Shown here in pieces: positions 43,673 through 56,363 of a DNA stretch of 64,000 nucleotides. Made by a program: the position numbers and the translations under genes. This DNA is from Cycas panzhihuaensis (taxonomy: Eukaryota; Cycadophyta): NCBI GenBank assembly GCA_023213395.1, contig CM041465.1, positions 186,193,741-186,257,740 on the forward strand. Reading direction: 5' to 3'. Below the pieces are notes generated by a model, which was not told where the DNA came from, did no database searches, and was given only the letters and a program-made list of their open reading frames with translations. Position 1 is the first letter of the stretch, and every line of letters starts with the position of its first letter.

Positions 43673-46600
43673 TATTCTCCCCCATAATTCCCAATGTGAA
43701 TAACTCTCAAGCTATCTCTAAATTTCTGGAATTTAACTTTGCCCAATGCCTTTATGAATATATTCGTTGTTTGGTCTTTAGTGCTATAATAGACTAGTTC
43801 AATTTCTTTTGCTTGCACTAGTTCTTGAATGAAGTGATGTTGAGTCTCAATGTATTTCATTTTGCCATGAAAAACTGGATTCTTTTCCATTTGAATAGTG
43901 CTCTAATTGTTGTACCAAATTCTAGTGGGACCTTTACGTTTTAGCTAGAAATCTTATAGTAGTTTTCTCAACCAGCTGATTCACATGTACCTACTACTAC
44001 TGCTTTGTACTTTGCCTCAACTGTAGATAAGGAAACTGTGTTTTATTTCTTTGTACTCCATGCTATGGCTGCTAATCCCATAATAAATATATAACCTATT
44101 GTTGATTTCTTGTTATCAATATCTCCTACCCAATTCAAGTCTACATAGCCAGTTAACTAAAATTTTCCAGAAGCTTTATACTATAACCCATATTCAGGAG
44201 TTCCTTTGAGATATCAGAGAATTCTCTTGGCTACTTTCCAATGGGTGGTCTTTGGATCTTGCATAAACCTAGACATAACACCAACTAAGTGTGTTATATT
44301 AGGTCTAGTAGATGTCAAATATATCAAGATACAGACAAGATATCTATAAAGCATATGGTCGATTGATGTAGAGCCACTTGACTTGGAGAGCTTGATTCCA
44401 GTTTCTGCTAGAGTTACTAATGGTTTACACTATGTCATCCTAAATTTTTGTAATAAATCTATAATATATTTCTATTGGGAAATAAAAATGCCCTTCTTAT
44501 ATTGCCATACTTCTAAGCCTAAGAAGTAATACATTAGCCCCAAATCTGTCATCTCAAATTCTTTATACATAGCATCTTTAAATTGACATAATAGGTAGGG
44601 GTTATTTCTAATATATACAAGGTCATCCACATAAAATCTTACTATTATGATTGATTCTCCCTTGAGTTAAATATACATATTAGGATCTTCTTTAGATCAT
44701 TCAAACCCTTGATCTCTAAAGTGTTTATCTATATAGGAATACCAAGCCTTGGGTGCTTATTTTAAACCACAAAGTGCCTTTTTTAGTTTATACACTTTGT
44801 TTTCTGCCCCTTGACTTCAAAATCAAGGGGTTGAATAATATAAATATCCTGTTTGATATATCCATTAAGGAAGGTACTTTTAACATCCACTCGGTAAACT
44901 TTCCAACCCATTTGGGCTATTAAGTCCATCATCATTCTAACTGATTCCATCCTAGTAATAGGGGTAAAAGTTTTAGTATAGTAAATACCTTCTTTTTTAA
45001 CATACCTCTTAATAACCAATTTAGCCTTATATTTATCAATGGAGCCATCTAAGAAAAACTTGATCTTGTCGATCTATTTGGTGCAAATAGTCTTTTTCTT
45101 TGGAGATAAATTAACTAGTTCCTAAGTATCATTTTTAACAATAGAGTTATATTTATCTTCTATTACGTTTCACCAACATTCATATTGATTAGTCTCATCA
45201 AAGGTTTGAGGCTCTTGAGTCTTTAATACTTTGCTCATAAGGGTAAAATTAACCCTTTGTAAGTGTATGGATCTATAATTATTGTCTAAGATGTTACCTA
45301 AGTCATGATTTTGATGAACCTATTTTGATAGATTTTGTGGTGGAGGTTGAGAGGAAGTTCCATCACCACTAGGTTTATTGATGACTCTTCTAGAGTCAAA
45401 CATAGGAGACACATATTTAGATTTGGATGATGTGTCAAACTTAACTGTAACTTCCTTTTTCTTTTCTTGAATGTGTTGATAATAGGTGTCCTCTTAGAAT
45501 TTAACATCTCTACTTAACATAACCCTTTTTGATTTGGGGTCATAAACCTTGTATAACTTGGATGTTTCACTATAACCAAGGAAAATACATTTGATGCTAT
45601 AATCGTCCAACTTGTATTTTCGTTGATCAGGAATGTGAGTATAAGTAAGGCATCCAAAGACTCTAAGATGATATATGCTTGGTTTGTAACTAGTCTAAGC
45701 TTCTTTAGGAGTTTTCCACCTAAGGGCATTGGTGGAGCACCTATTGAGTAAATAAACAGTTATATATACTACTTCAGCCCAAAATTCATGTCCTTTAGCA
45801 TACACCTAACCATTTTGACTGTAGTGCAATTTTTCCTCTCTACTACACTATTTTTCTATGGGGTGTAGTGATTAGTGAACTATCTTCTAATGTCATGGTG
45901 TACACAATAATCCTTGAATGCATTGGAGATAAATTCTCCCCTATTATTTGATTTTATGGATGGTATCTTGTATCCACTTTATCACTCCACAAAGGTTTTG
46001 AAGTTAACAAAGTGTTGGAAGGCATTTGATTTGTATTTGAGGAAGAATATCTATGTCTTCTTTGTGAAATCATCTATGAATGTGATGAAGTACCTAGCAC
46101 CTGCTAGTGAAAGAATATTCATAGGATTGCAAATATCTGTATATACCAATTAAAGTGGACTTGATGCTTGATGACTGAAGTCTGGAAAACTTTCCCTATA
46201 GTGTTTGCTAAGAAGACATCCTTTACATATGCTTTTATTCACTTCAATATATGCTAATCTATTTACCATATCCATTCACTTCATAAGGGCCAAACTATTA
46301 TAATTAAGATGGCCAAATCTTCTATGCCATAATTCGCTATCTAATTTAGCTGAAGTTCTTAGGGCATATGTATCTAAGGGAGTAAGAATGAGTTTGAATA
46401 ATCGATCCTTGGTCATCTTCCCTTTTGTAACTATAACTTTATTTCTCTTTTTATCTTTGATTACACACTAATCATTGTCAAAAATAACTTTGTAGTCTTA
46501 TCCCATCATCTACCCTATAGATAATAAGTTTTTCTTTAGACTTGGGACATATAAGATATCATCAAGATGTTTATATTCTTCTATATCTGTCATTAGGGCT

Positions 46601-46680
46601 ATATTACATTTACCAACTGATTTGTGGGAGTTATCATCACTAAACATTATGGATCCATTCCTAATTTTATCTAATATTCG
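43673..46680 (-). pseudogene. element G pol: RNase H, RT, integrase
   Basis: Read leftward, integrase spans about 46250-45500 ([15 protein letters not shown] near 46060; SNNRGEFISNAF near 45930; SVVERKN near 45840; a long linker follows). RT spans about 45070-44250 with YRVDVKSTFLNGYI near 44890 and the intact catalytic FYVDDLVYI near 44610. RNase H spans about 44210-43690 (STVEAKYKAVV near 44000, TTNIFIKALGKVKFQ near 43750). This is the best-conserved copia RT in the window but still carries stops (for example in AETGIKL...RYLKG and linker regions). Confidence 0.87.
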
Positions 46681-47904
46681 AAATAAGTGTTCCTTATGGG
46701 TTATATGGGTTGAACAGCTTAAGTCAATATACCAGCTATCATCCTCTTCCTCCTTGGCAGTGAAGCTGGATAAAAATAACCTGTTATTATCCCTTGATTC
46801 AGTTGTGTCATGGGCACTTTCTTTAGTGGGTGGTCTATGTTTTGAAAAATACTTATCTTCTGAATGACCACTTTTATGGCAATAAGAACAATATAAAAGT
46901 TCTCTCCTTCCATAGCTTAAACTTCTATTTTGTGGATGAGGTCTATCAACATTGGAGGGTCTTCCCCTTTCCTCATAATCTGGAGGAGGATTTTCTCTTG
47001 GTTTATTATCGTAATAATCTTGATTAGACCTTGATGATTGAGCATTACCTTAACAATTTAGATAACTTGTATGTCCTTCAAATTATTTCTTTTGGTTTAT
47101 GTACCTAGTAGGGTTCTCATTTTATTAATGTCCTCCTTACCTCCTTTGATATGGGGCTTAATACTTGGGAGGATCTTATCTAACATCCTTTCTAGGATTC
47201 TAATCCCTTCTCTTAGGAGGTGATTCCTTAGACCTTGAAGTTCCTACTTGAGAATTTGATTAAATTCAAGCCTTAGTGGCAAATGCGTGTTCAAGCGATT
47301 CATTGGTATTTTGTTGTTCTTCTATTGGCATAAGTATAGCACTTAGTTATTCTACCTTTAATGTACTTAGGTCTTTTGACACGATTATGCTTGTGGTAAC
47401 CATTTTAAATCTTCTAATTGCACTAAAGCATCTTAGGATTCATTCAACCACCCTTTGTTCTGTTAAAGTATCCTTAAGAGACCTCATCTGGTTGATTATA
47501 TCTTGCATCTTTGTCATGAACTCAATCATAGTTTTTGTGGTTATTATACACAAGTTCTCAAACTTGTTTATAAGATTTTAGAGCTTGGACGATGTAGCTT
47601 CTTTATATATCAATTGAAGTATATCCCATGCTTTATTTGATTTAGTGGATTCACTAACCTAAGGGAAAACATGGTCTTCTAGTATATAAAATATAAGTAC
47701 GAGAGTCTCATTATCCTTATTGATATTTTCTTTATAAGTAGCTTTTTCTGCATCAATTGCATTTGGACCTAACTTATTATACCCTAATTTTATAATCTCC
47801 CACATCTCATTAGCTATGAGGATGGGTCTCATCCTCCTACTATAATTCAAGAAGTTGTTCCTATTGAATTTTAGAATAATCATATCACCAAAAATTAAGG
47901 TCAT
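46681..47904 (-). pseudogene. element G gag and protease
   Basis: Gag begins at ATG 47904 (MTLIFGDMIILKFNRNNFLN ... RRMRPILIANEMWEII), the usual copia gag opening. It then shows a helical core, an Arg/Pro-rich linker, and a zinc knuckle CSYCHKSGHSEDKY near 46855-46900. The protease motif is WYIDLSCSTHIT near 46730 (D-S-G replaced by D-L-S). The first 80 codons of gag are open; the rest is interrupted. Confidence 0.8.
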
Positions 47905-49120
47905 TTTAAGCTAAAGGTTTAAGTTAAAAGGTGATAAATAAAATGAGGTTTAAGTTAAAAGGTGATAAATAAAGTATTAATATCCCAAGTTTTACTTAAA
48001 GAGTCAAAAGTGAACTAGTACCTAATAAGGCTTCTAGGCTCTAAATTTAGAGGTCTTTAAGGGATACCTTTGATTGTTATCCTATCTAGTGGTGTCTACC
48101 CATATATGGCAAAATAGGGACCTAATATATTAGTATGTGAGTTCAAGGCTCGATATAACTCAGTACATAGGTTGCTACAAAGGTTTTTACACTCCCTTAA
48201 ATTATGGATCCACCTATGTTAAACTTATGCCTAGTGAAAGATCTAGTGGTAAAGGTTGCACGGACTAAGGCACTCATCCTCTTTAGGTCTAGCCTTAGTC
48301 TCCAAATACCAAATGAGGAAAGGTTCTATACTTCAGCTTACCACTTAATATACCTAATAGCTAATGGCTTTCCTCATCTAATATGAGTAGGCCAATTAGC
48401 GTGTGCGTGGTGGTAACTTCTAGGGTCCTAATTGTTCCTCTTGTAAAGTTGGAAATAAGGGTGATTAATTCAATAGTTATCTTTTTTAATATGATAATAT
48501 ATTGATTAAAAACATGTGGTCTTGATTAGGATTTAAAAATGTTCCATTTATACTAGAAATAAAGTAACTAAAAAGAAAATAAATTTATTAAGCAAGAGAA
48601 TAATAAAGAATGAATAATAGAGATCAACTTATATGAAATAAAACTATCTTTCAAGCTTTCAAAAATATATATGTAATAACCTTTCCTTCAAATCTTAGTA
48701 AATCAAGTGAATTAACTAATGATCATTTTCCTTTCTAAATAAGCAAAAGAATACTAGATGATATGCAACGTAGTTTTTCAACTTGATATGATATAGAAAG
48801 AAAGCAAGAATCTATATTCTCCTTTAATGCTTTAACAATACAAGTCTAAACTCTAGTTGCTTTTAATAATACATAGATATACAATAATATTCTTGAACTA
48901 ATCTTAAAGATTTCAAAGCTAATAAGTATCTAAAGTAAGAAAAATGACTTCTATTTTAATATAAAATGAAATAACTTCTTTCCCAATGTATGCAAGATAA
49001 TAAAGATGATTAACTATCCTTTTGAAAAATAAAGTAGGTATATATAAAACCTAAAATTCTGAAGTATATCATTTGTTTAAGATGATAAAAATATAAAAAA
49101 ATAACAAGTTTTTAATAAGA
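47905..49120 (-). other. element G leader, gag-proximal
   Basis: Non-coding. The block about 48000-48440 matches the leader of A. The remainder is AT-rich with repeated degenerate motifs. No gene. Confidence 0.65.
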
Positions 49121-50174
49121 AATATAGAAAGCAAATAAATATAGTACAGATTATACCCATTTGGTAAAGTACTGCTACTTAGTTTGCTAATAGCTTTTAC
49201 TGCTAAAGAACTAACTTCTTACTACACAATAGCTTGAAAAATGTAAACAAGATCCAACAATATCTTCAAGAATAGATTATTAGTGATCAATAATATAAAT
49301 ATAATCCTTTTTGAAATAATGAACTACTTGAAGAGTTATAAGATTAGGCCTATTAAGGTTAAACAAGAAGTTCAATATTACTAGTTTCAAACACCTACAA
49401 AACAATGTCTAATTTAAGTAAAACCTATTCTAATTCGAAGAATATTCAAAAACCTTTCAGACAGATTTAACCATTCAGAAAATAGGCTCCTAGAACTCAA
49501 GATATTAAAGAATGAGTGAGAGGACCCTTTTAAGGGCTTAAACTAGAGCCACAGGGCTTAAATACTATAAAATTCAGATTATAACTTTGTAGAAAGATGT
49601 GAAAATACTCACATATAAATTAGAGATCTTTTAATGTATCTTATGCCAATGAAACTTAGAAAAAATTACTTTAAAATTACTAAACAATGAAGAACTAATT
49701 CTGATTAGTTACCTCAAATTTACTAGTTTTGAATACCTACAAAATGGCTTCAAATTAGGTAAGAAAGTATACCAGCATGAAGAGGATCGAACCAGCTTTC
49801 CAACAAAATATATGGTTTAGAAAATAGATATTGTATACATGAGTTATAGCAGAACACGTGAAAGGACCTCTTTACAATTAACAAAATAGAGGCTGAATAG
49901 AGAGATCACTTCAAACTATTAAAAATCAGTCAAAACAATTTCAAATCTGATAAATAAGTAGTCCACAGTGAAACTCTCTAAACAATGAATGCAATAAATC
50001 TAGTTTCACTTAAAACTGATAAGTTGGTGAGAAGATACAGTAGAAAATGCAACGTACCTCTTTTCAAGAAAACATAAATAAAACTTTATATTAAAAAGGT
50101 GATTTAACCCCTTTTAAACAAAGTCTAATAGTCACATGGAGACCAATAAGACCATCAGTTGGCTAAAGAAGGGT
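49121..50174. repeat. left copy of 1,054 bp direct repeat flanking the LINE
   Basis: Part of G's leader, repeated at 54861-55914 with the same length and about 15-20 substitutions (roughly 98% identity by eye). It ends exactly where LINE sequence starts. It contains the 40 bp leader box at 50001-50040. Confidence 0.95.
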
Positions 50175-50506
50175 TAAATGACCTTTTAGAGCCGCAGGAA
50201 GGATCCCGGGAGACCCCGGAGGCGGGGGGTCTGGGTACCGATGTAGCTGAGGCTTCTTCTGGTGCTGGGGCTAGGGTCATGGACCAAGAGAAGGGTGGAG
50301 GGGGGATCCGCAAATGGGTCTCCAAACCGAACATAATGGAACAAAAGAAGGCTCTAGATTATGGGGTGGAGAAGAAGGTGGGTAGGCCCCTTAAGAAGAC
50401 GACTAGAGACAAGGATACTCAAGCTCAGATTGATATGGGACTCCAGAGCACGTTAAAGGAAGGGGGGGCACTAGAGGGACCCACCCTCAGAAGTAGAAAG
50501 GTTTGA
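50175..50506 (+). pseudogene. LINE ORF1 C-terminal remnant
   Basis: About 110 open codons, Gly/Glu/Lys-rich (for example IRKWVSKPNIMEQKKALDYG), ending at TGA 50504-50506, 21 bases before the ORF2 ATG. The N-terminal RNA-binding part of ORF1p is missing. The open frame extends by chance into the flank, so no start codon is assigned. Confidence 0.7.
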
Positions 50507-50527
50507 GGTGGGGAATCGGGGGTCTCC

Positions 50528-51262
50528 ATGAAAGTCCTATCATGGAATATCAGGGGCCTTAACGCCCCTTCTAAATAGCATTTGGTAAGGACTTTAAGGT
50601 TGAGGAATGAGGCGGATATTATCCTCTTGCAGGAGACCAAATTGGATCAGGCAAAGGAGAACGAGGTGCTCAAAAAGATTTGGAGCAGGGGAGAGGGTAG
50701 AGCGGTAGCAGGTCAGGCAGGATCAGGAGGGTTGGTCTCCCTCTAGAACCTAAATAAGTGGAAAGCCCACGTGGTAAGACAGCATGAGCACTTTTTAACT
50801 GTGGGCCTAGTTTGTTTGTGGTCCAACAAAGAATTCTGGATCACTAACGTCTACGCCCCCACAACAGAAGGGGGTAGGAAGTTATTATGGGAAAGTTTGG
50901 CGGAGACCCATAAGGATTGGGACGGCCCCTGGATGGTGGCGGGGGACTTCAATATGCCTTTGTGTCTGGAAGAGAAATCTGGCGGGCAATTTGGTTGGAC
51001 CAGAAGTATGTCTGACCTTGGAGATTTCCTTCAAGTGGGAGGCTTGATGGATGTCCCCCTTGGAGGGGCCAGGTTCACATGGTCTAACAGGCGTTTAGGC
51101 CATAATCACATCCAAAGCAGGCTGGATAGGGTGCTAATTAACTATGAGTGGTCTTGTCATCTCGAAGGATCCAAAGTTGTGGCTCTTCCAAAATCTGTTC
51201 GACCACACTCCTTTATCGCTCAAGGATTCACCGGAATCATAAAGGGGCCCTTTCCGTTTTGA
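50528..51262 (+). pseudogene. LINE ORF2: AP-type endonuclease domain
   Basis: It starts MKVLSWNIRGLNAPSK and continues ADIILLQETKLDQ, NVYAPT, WMVAGDFNMPL, FTWSNRR and SRLDRVL, the ordered motifs of L1 apurinic-like endonuclease, which nicks target DNA to prime reverse transcription. The Asn, Glu and Asp of these motifs are visible. The final SDH motif is disrupted by a 1-base frameshift near 51205. A TAG at 50744 replaces Gln. Confidence 0.9.
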
Positions 51263-52950
51263 ACTTATGTGGCAAAAACACCCGGAACTCAAGGATCGGA
51301 TTGGTGAGTGGTGGGGTGTTAGAGTTCATGGTTCTGCTATGTTTAGGTTCTCCAGGAAGCTAAATTGGGTCAAAAGACAAGTTAAGATCTGGAACAAGGA
51401 GATTTTTGGAAACATATTTGAAGACAAAGCTGCCTTGTTGTCGGAGCTAAAACGGATCGAGGACAAGATAGAAGTAGAAGGCAGGACCCAGATCCTGGAC
51501 CATATGGAACATAGCACCTCAAGAATATTAGATGAGGTGCTGGCTAGGGAGGAGATTCACTAGAAACAGAAATCCAGGGAGCAATGGTTAAGGGAAGGGG
51601 ATAGGAACACCAAGTTTTTCCACATGTCCACTTTGAAGCACAGGGCCCACAACAGAATCAGTAAACTCTATAGTAAGGACGGGGTGCTACATGAGTCAGA
51701 GGATCAGTATGGGGGCATTACGATGGATTATTTTAAGGATCTTTTCACAGAGCCTGGATGCCAGGATCCAGGGCTTAGGGAAGGTCTTTTGAAGCTCATC
51801 CCGAAAGTAATCTCTGAGACGATAAATAACAAGTTGATGGAGCCGTTTTCTCAGAAAGAAGTCGAGCTTGCTCTATTTAGTATGGGTAGAGATAAGGCAC
51901 CTGGACCGGATGGGTTCCCGCCCGGTTTTTTCCAGGACTATTGGGAGCTTATAAAGGAAGATTTATTATCAGCGTTAAATGAATTCTTCCTTAGACGGAC
52001 CATCCTGAAAGAGTAGCAGGCGACCTTCCTGGTACTGATACCAAAGAAGGAGGGAGCGGAAGCAATGGAGGATTTCAGGCCAATTAGTCTATGCAATGTT
52101 AAATATAAGATTCTAGCGAAAGTCCTAGCAAATCATTTAAGGGAGGCCCTCCCTATTATTATATCACAAAATCAAGATGGATTTGTTAAGGGAAGGCAAA
52201 TTATGGACGGCATTATTATAGTCCATGAAACTTTGCACTTGATCTTTCAGAGGAAGGAAGCAGGGATGATTATCAAAACTGATATGTCCAAGGCCTACGA
52301 TAGGGTGGCCTGGGATTGCCTTATGGACTACCTAAAAGTGTTTGGTTTTGGGGAGGTCTAGAGGGACTGGATGAAGTGCTACATCTCCAGGGTTTCGTTC
52401 TCAGTGATCATAAATGGGAGATCAACCCCATTCGTGCCTGGTTTCAGGGGATTAAGACAGGGCGACCCCCTCTCGCCTTTTCTGTTCATAATTATGGCTG
52501 AGCTATTGGGGAGAGCTACTCTGGAGGCCCAGAGGTTGGGATGGATTAGCGGCCTGAAGGCTACCTCTATTTTGGAAAATGTTGTTCACCACCAGTTTGT
52601 GGATGACAATATCTTCTTGGGCAAGGCATCCTTGGAGGAGGCAAGGGCATTTAAAAAAGGCCTTTAGGTATACGAAAAAGCTACCAATCAGAAAATCAAT
52701 CTGGAGAAGAGCTCAGTTTTCTTCATCAACACTCCGGACAGGCACCAAAGGAGGATCAGTAGGATTTTGGGAATCCCTTGAAGAACCCTCCTAGCTTCAT
52801 ATCTGGGTATGCCCCTCTTCGTGGGAAGGGGGAGGAGGACCTTGTGGGACTCTATAGTGAGCAGATTCAATAGAAAACTGGAAGGGTGGAAAGGGGCACT
52901 TCTTAGCTGGGCCGGTAAAATCCAGCTAGTGGTTGCCTCCCTCTAGAGCA
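51263..52950 (+). pseudogene. LINE ORF2: reverse transcriptase domain
   Basis: The linker (MWQKHPELKD..., EQWLREGDRNTKFFH at about 51580) is followed by RT motifs: GRDKAPGPDGFPPGFFQDYW at about 51890, FRPISLCNVKYKILAKVLAN, GFVKGRQIMDGI, IKTDMSKAYDRVAWD, GLRQGDPLSPFLFII at about 52450 and FVDDNIFLG at about 52596 (usual FADD with Ala changed to Val). Stops at 51561, 52014, 52359 and 52665 are all TAG at positions where Trp or Gln is expected. Without them the domain is nearly complete, so the insertion is moderately young. Confidence 0.92.
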
Positions 52951-53960
52951 TCCCTGTGTACCAGATGTCTGTCTTTAAATTGCCGGACAAGGTTACCTCT
53001 ATACTAGAGGGTATTATGAGGAGATTCCTTTGGTGCGGGGCAGATGTTAAAAAGAGATTTCACTTAGTGTCCTGGGAGAAAGTGTGTAAACCCAGATGGG
53101 CAGGAGGGCTCAATGTTAGAAGACTGGGCCTCTTCAATACAGCGCTCCTGACCAAGACAGGATGGAGACTTACTAAGGAAGCCAATTCGGTGTGGGGGAG
53201 TATCTTGACGAGAAAATACCTTAGGGGTGATCATTTCTTGGTGGGGGAGGCCCCTTGCTCTGAGGGGTCACCAATTTAGAAAGCCATCTACTCCGCAAGG
53301 TTCATCCTACAAGAAGGAGTGCGTTGGAAGTTGGGGAACGAAGAGAGCATAAGGTTCTGGGAAGATAAATGGAGTGGCCCCTCTAAACTAGAGAATCTGC
53401 CTAATATTGGGGCTATGAAGAGGGTCTGCGAGACCCTCTTTGGGAACTTAGTCAAGCATTATTGGATTGGGCAGCAAAAGGATAGGCAATTGAGATCATT
53501 TGAGGAGTTGCATGGTTTCGAAGAGGAGGTCCAGAGGGTGAAGAGGGTTTTGGACAACCAGTATATTCCGAAGAGGCCCTCCCCTGATATGTTGATTTGG
53601 CCTAAATCATCAAGGGGTTCATATACGGTCAAAGATGGGTATAACTTGTTGGTTACCAGGGAAGGCTGGACCAGGAATGATATGTTGGCTGGAGTTTGAA
53701 GTCAGATCCTTCAAGATCGCAGACCTTCCGGTGGTGTGTCTGAGAATAAAATCCTCACTTTGGATAATCTCATGAGGAGAGGGGCACAGGTGGTCAATAG
53801 GTGTGTGCTTTGTAAAGAGGATGTAGAGTCGTTGGATCATCTCTGTATTCACTGCCCTTACTCCATTGGCGTTTGGAACATCATATGGGGTAGGATGGGA
53901 TTGGTATGGGTCTCCTCTAGAACTCTGAGAGAACAATGGAACGCCTGGGTCTCTCCATTT
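52951..53960 (+). pseudogene. LINE ORF2: thumb/connection and zf-RVT domain
   Basis: KLPDKVTSILEGIMRRFLWC at about 52978 and ...WEKVCKPRWAGGLNVRRLGL are characteristic of plant LINE RTs. The zinc-binding region NRCVLCKEDVESLDHLCIHC at about 53797 keeps the C-x2-C...H-x-C pattern of zf-RVT. Stops are at 52944 (TAG), 53277 (TAG) and 53697 (TGA). Confidence 0.9.
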
Positions 53961-53999
53961 AAGAGTAAAACATTGACTAGAATCTGGAAGATGATCCCA

Positions 54000-54720
54000 C
54001 GGCTTGATCCTGAATTATCTGGAAAGAACGTAACAGGAGAATATTTGAAGGAAAGGAAACAGATAAAGGCGCCTCAAGTGAGGAAATCAGGAAGGGCATC
54101 ACTGAAACAGTGTCTCCCCCCAAGGAGGATAACCTGGTAAAGGAGGAAGTAGGTATTCTAGAGAATTGGGGGGTGGGCCTTCCGATACGGGGTAGAGCGA
54201 GGAGGCCAGAAACTAAGTGGTCTCCCTCGGACCTCTCCTGGGTCAAATTAAACTTTGATGGCACTACTAAAGGCAACCCGGGTGAGGTAGGGGGGGAGGC
54301 CTCTGCAGGGACCATATGGGGAAGCTAAGATGGGCCTTTGGGGATTACCTTGGGATTCAAATGAATCAAAGAGTAGAGATGTGGGCTATGCAGAGGGCGG
54401 TAGCTCTTTTAGGCAAGGAAGGTCCCCAGAAGGTAGTCATTGAAGGGGACTCCTTGTATGTGATAAGCTGTTTAAGGGGGGAAGTGGACCCATGATGGTA
54501 CAATGTAGATATTGTCAGAGATGTGCAAGAGGAACTGGAGACAAACAGTGGAGTCCAGATTCAACACATTTACAGGGAGGGGAATGCGGCAGCGGATTGG
54601 TTGGCAAATTGGGCAGTGGCAAATAAGAGAGCTATGGTTTGGAAAAAGGAATTCCCGGTAGAGTTACTGAGACTGGTGAGGAAAGATGCTTATTCTGGGG
54701 CAACAGATAGATTAGTCTGA
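54000..54720 (+). pseudogene. LINE ORF2: C-terminal RNase H domain
   Basis: WVKLNFDGTTKGNPG near 54239 and the last part EGDSLYVISCL...IQHIYREGNAAADWLANWAV at about 54445-54630 are the plant-type RNase H fold (D, E and D/N-A-AD-xLA motifs) found at the end of one plant L1 lineage. Two stops (54326-54328 and near 54494) and a frame change interrupt it. ORF2 ends at TGA 54718-54720. Confidence 0.85.
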
Positions 54721-54860
54721 GAGGTTTCTATATTATTCTGGGCTAGACCATGGGCTTGTCATGGTCAAACTGATATGTACTATATGATGTGATGTAAAAG
54801 GTTTGGGGACCTAGTTAAAACCCCTTCAATTTAATTTTACCTTATCAAAAAAAAAAAAAA
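54721..54860 (+). other. LINE 3' UTR and poly(A)
   Basis: About 125 bases without coding, then 15-17 A residues running into AATATAGAAAG, the first bases of the right flanking repeat. Confidence 0.85.
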
Positions 54861-55914
54861 AATATAGAAAGCAAATAAATATAGTACAGATTATACCCAT
54901 TTGGTAAAGTAGCACTACTTAGTTTGCTAATAGCTTTTACTGCTAAAGAACTAACTTCTTACTACAAAATAGCTTAAAAAATGTAAACAAGATCCAACAA
55001 TATCTTCAAGAATAGATTATTAGTGATCAATAATATAAATATAATCCTTTTTGAAATAATGAACTACTTGAAGAGTTATAAGATTAGGCCTATTAAGGTT
55101 AAACAAGAAGTTCAATATTACTAGTTTCAAACACCTACAAAACAATGTCCAATTTAAGTAAAACCTATTCTAATTTGAAGAATATTCAAAAACCTTTCAG
55201 ACAGATTTGACCATTCAGAAAATAGGCTCCTAGAACTCAAGATATTAAAGAATGAGTGAGAGGACCCTTTTAAGGGCTTAAACTAGAGCCACAGGGCTTA
55301 AATACTATAAAATTTAGATTATAACTTTGTAGAAAGATGTGAAAATACTCACATATAAATTAGAGATCTTTTAATGTATCTTATGCCAATGAAACTTAGA
55401 AAAAATTACTTTAAAATTACTGAACAATGAAGAACTAATTCTGATTAGTTACCTCAAATTTACTAGTTTTGAATACCTACAAAATGGCTTCAAATTAGGT
55501 AAGAAAGTATACTAGCATGAAGAGGATCGAACCAGCTTTCCAACAAAATATATGGTTTAGAAAATAGATATTGTATACATGAGTTATAGCAGAACACGTG
55601 AAAGGACCTCTTTACAATTAACAAAATAGAGGCTGAATAGAGAGATCACTTCAAACTATTAAAAATCAGCCAAAACAATTTCAATTCTGATAAATAAGTA
55701 GTCCACAGTGAAACTCTCTAAACAATGAATGCAATAAATCTAGTTTCACTTAAAACTGATAAGCTGGTGAGAAGATACAGTAGAAAATGCAACGTACCTC
55801 TTTTCAAGAAAACATAAATAAAACTTTATATTGAAAAGGTGATTTAACCCCTTTTAAACAAAGTCTAATAGTCACATGGAGACCAATAAGACCATCAGTT
55901 GGCTGAAGAAGGGT
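54861..55914. repeat. right copy of 1,054 bp direct repeat flanking the LINE
   Basis: It starts AATATAGAAAGC directly after the poly(A) and ends GAAGAAGGGT, colinear with 49121-50174. G leader sequence continues, or ends, after it. Confidence 0.95.
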
Positions 55915-56363
55915 GATAGGACCTTAAATATCATTAAAATAAATTAAATCAAAGTTATAAAGTTTAATTTTATAAAAAATTAATCAAAACATAAATAAAT
56001 TTAAAAATAAAAAACATGTAGAGGTCGTGCACATAGATAAAACTTTGTGAAACTTGATCTCTTTGTACACAACTCAGATTAAGACAAAATTTTAGGAAAA
56101 GCTAGATATTCCTACTATAGAGTCACCTCTAAAATTTGATAAAGATCTAATAATCATAGAGAGAGAATGAAGTGATTAATCTCAAGAAGGTTGTGGAGGA
56201 TGTACAAATTGCATAGAGGCCATACGACTCAGTGAGAGCCCAAAATACTTCAAAGATTACTTAGTCTACTTTGCATTAGGTCTATATCACAGTTACAAAG
56301 GAAACCAAATAAAAAACAAAGCTAAAATAAGTAAATAAAAAGAGGGGAAGTGAAAGAGGTTAA
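55915..56363. other. unassigned AT-rich segment between G and J
   Basis: G's 5' LTR should lie here, but I see no match to 43197-43672. No gene or RNA recognised. Confidence 0.4.

Larger units (their letters stand above)
50175..54860 (+). mobile_element. L1-type LINE, 5' truncated, with poly(A) tail
   Basis: It is GC-richer than its surroundings. Order: end of ORF1 (to 50506), ORF2 from ATG 50528 with endonuclease, RT, zinc-binding and RNase H domains to 54720, 3' UTR, poly(A) at about 54846-54860. The plant L1 clade with a terminal RNase H fits. Truncation inside ORF1 is the usual outcome of incomplete reverse transcription. It lies opposite in strand to its host element G. Confidence 0.93.

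Noticed and set aside
45914-46153. 79-codon plus-strand frame
   Set aside because: Antisense shadow of the G integrase core.
55915-56363. 5' LTR of G
   Set aside because: Expected here, but no similarity to 43197-43672 and no primer-binding-site complement were seen.
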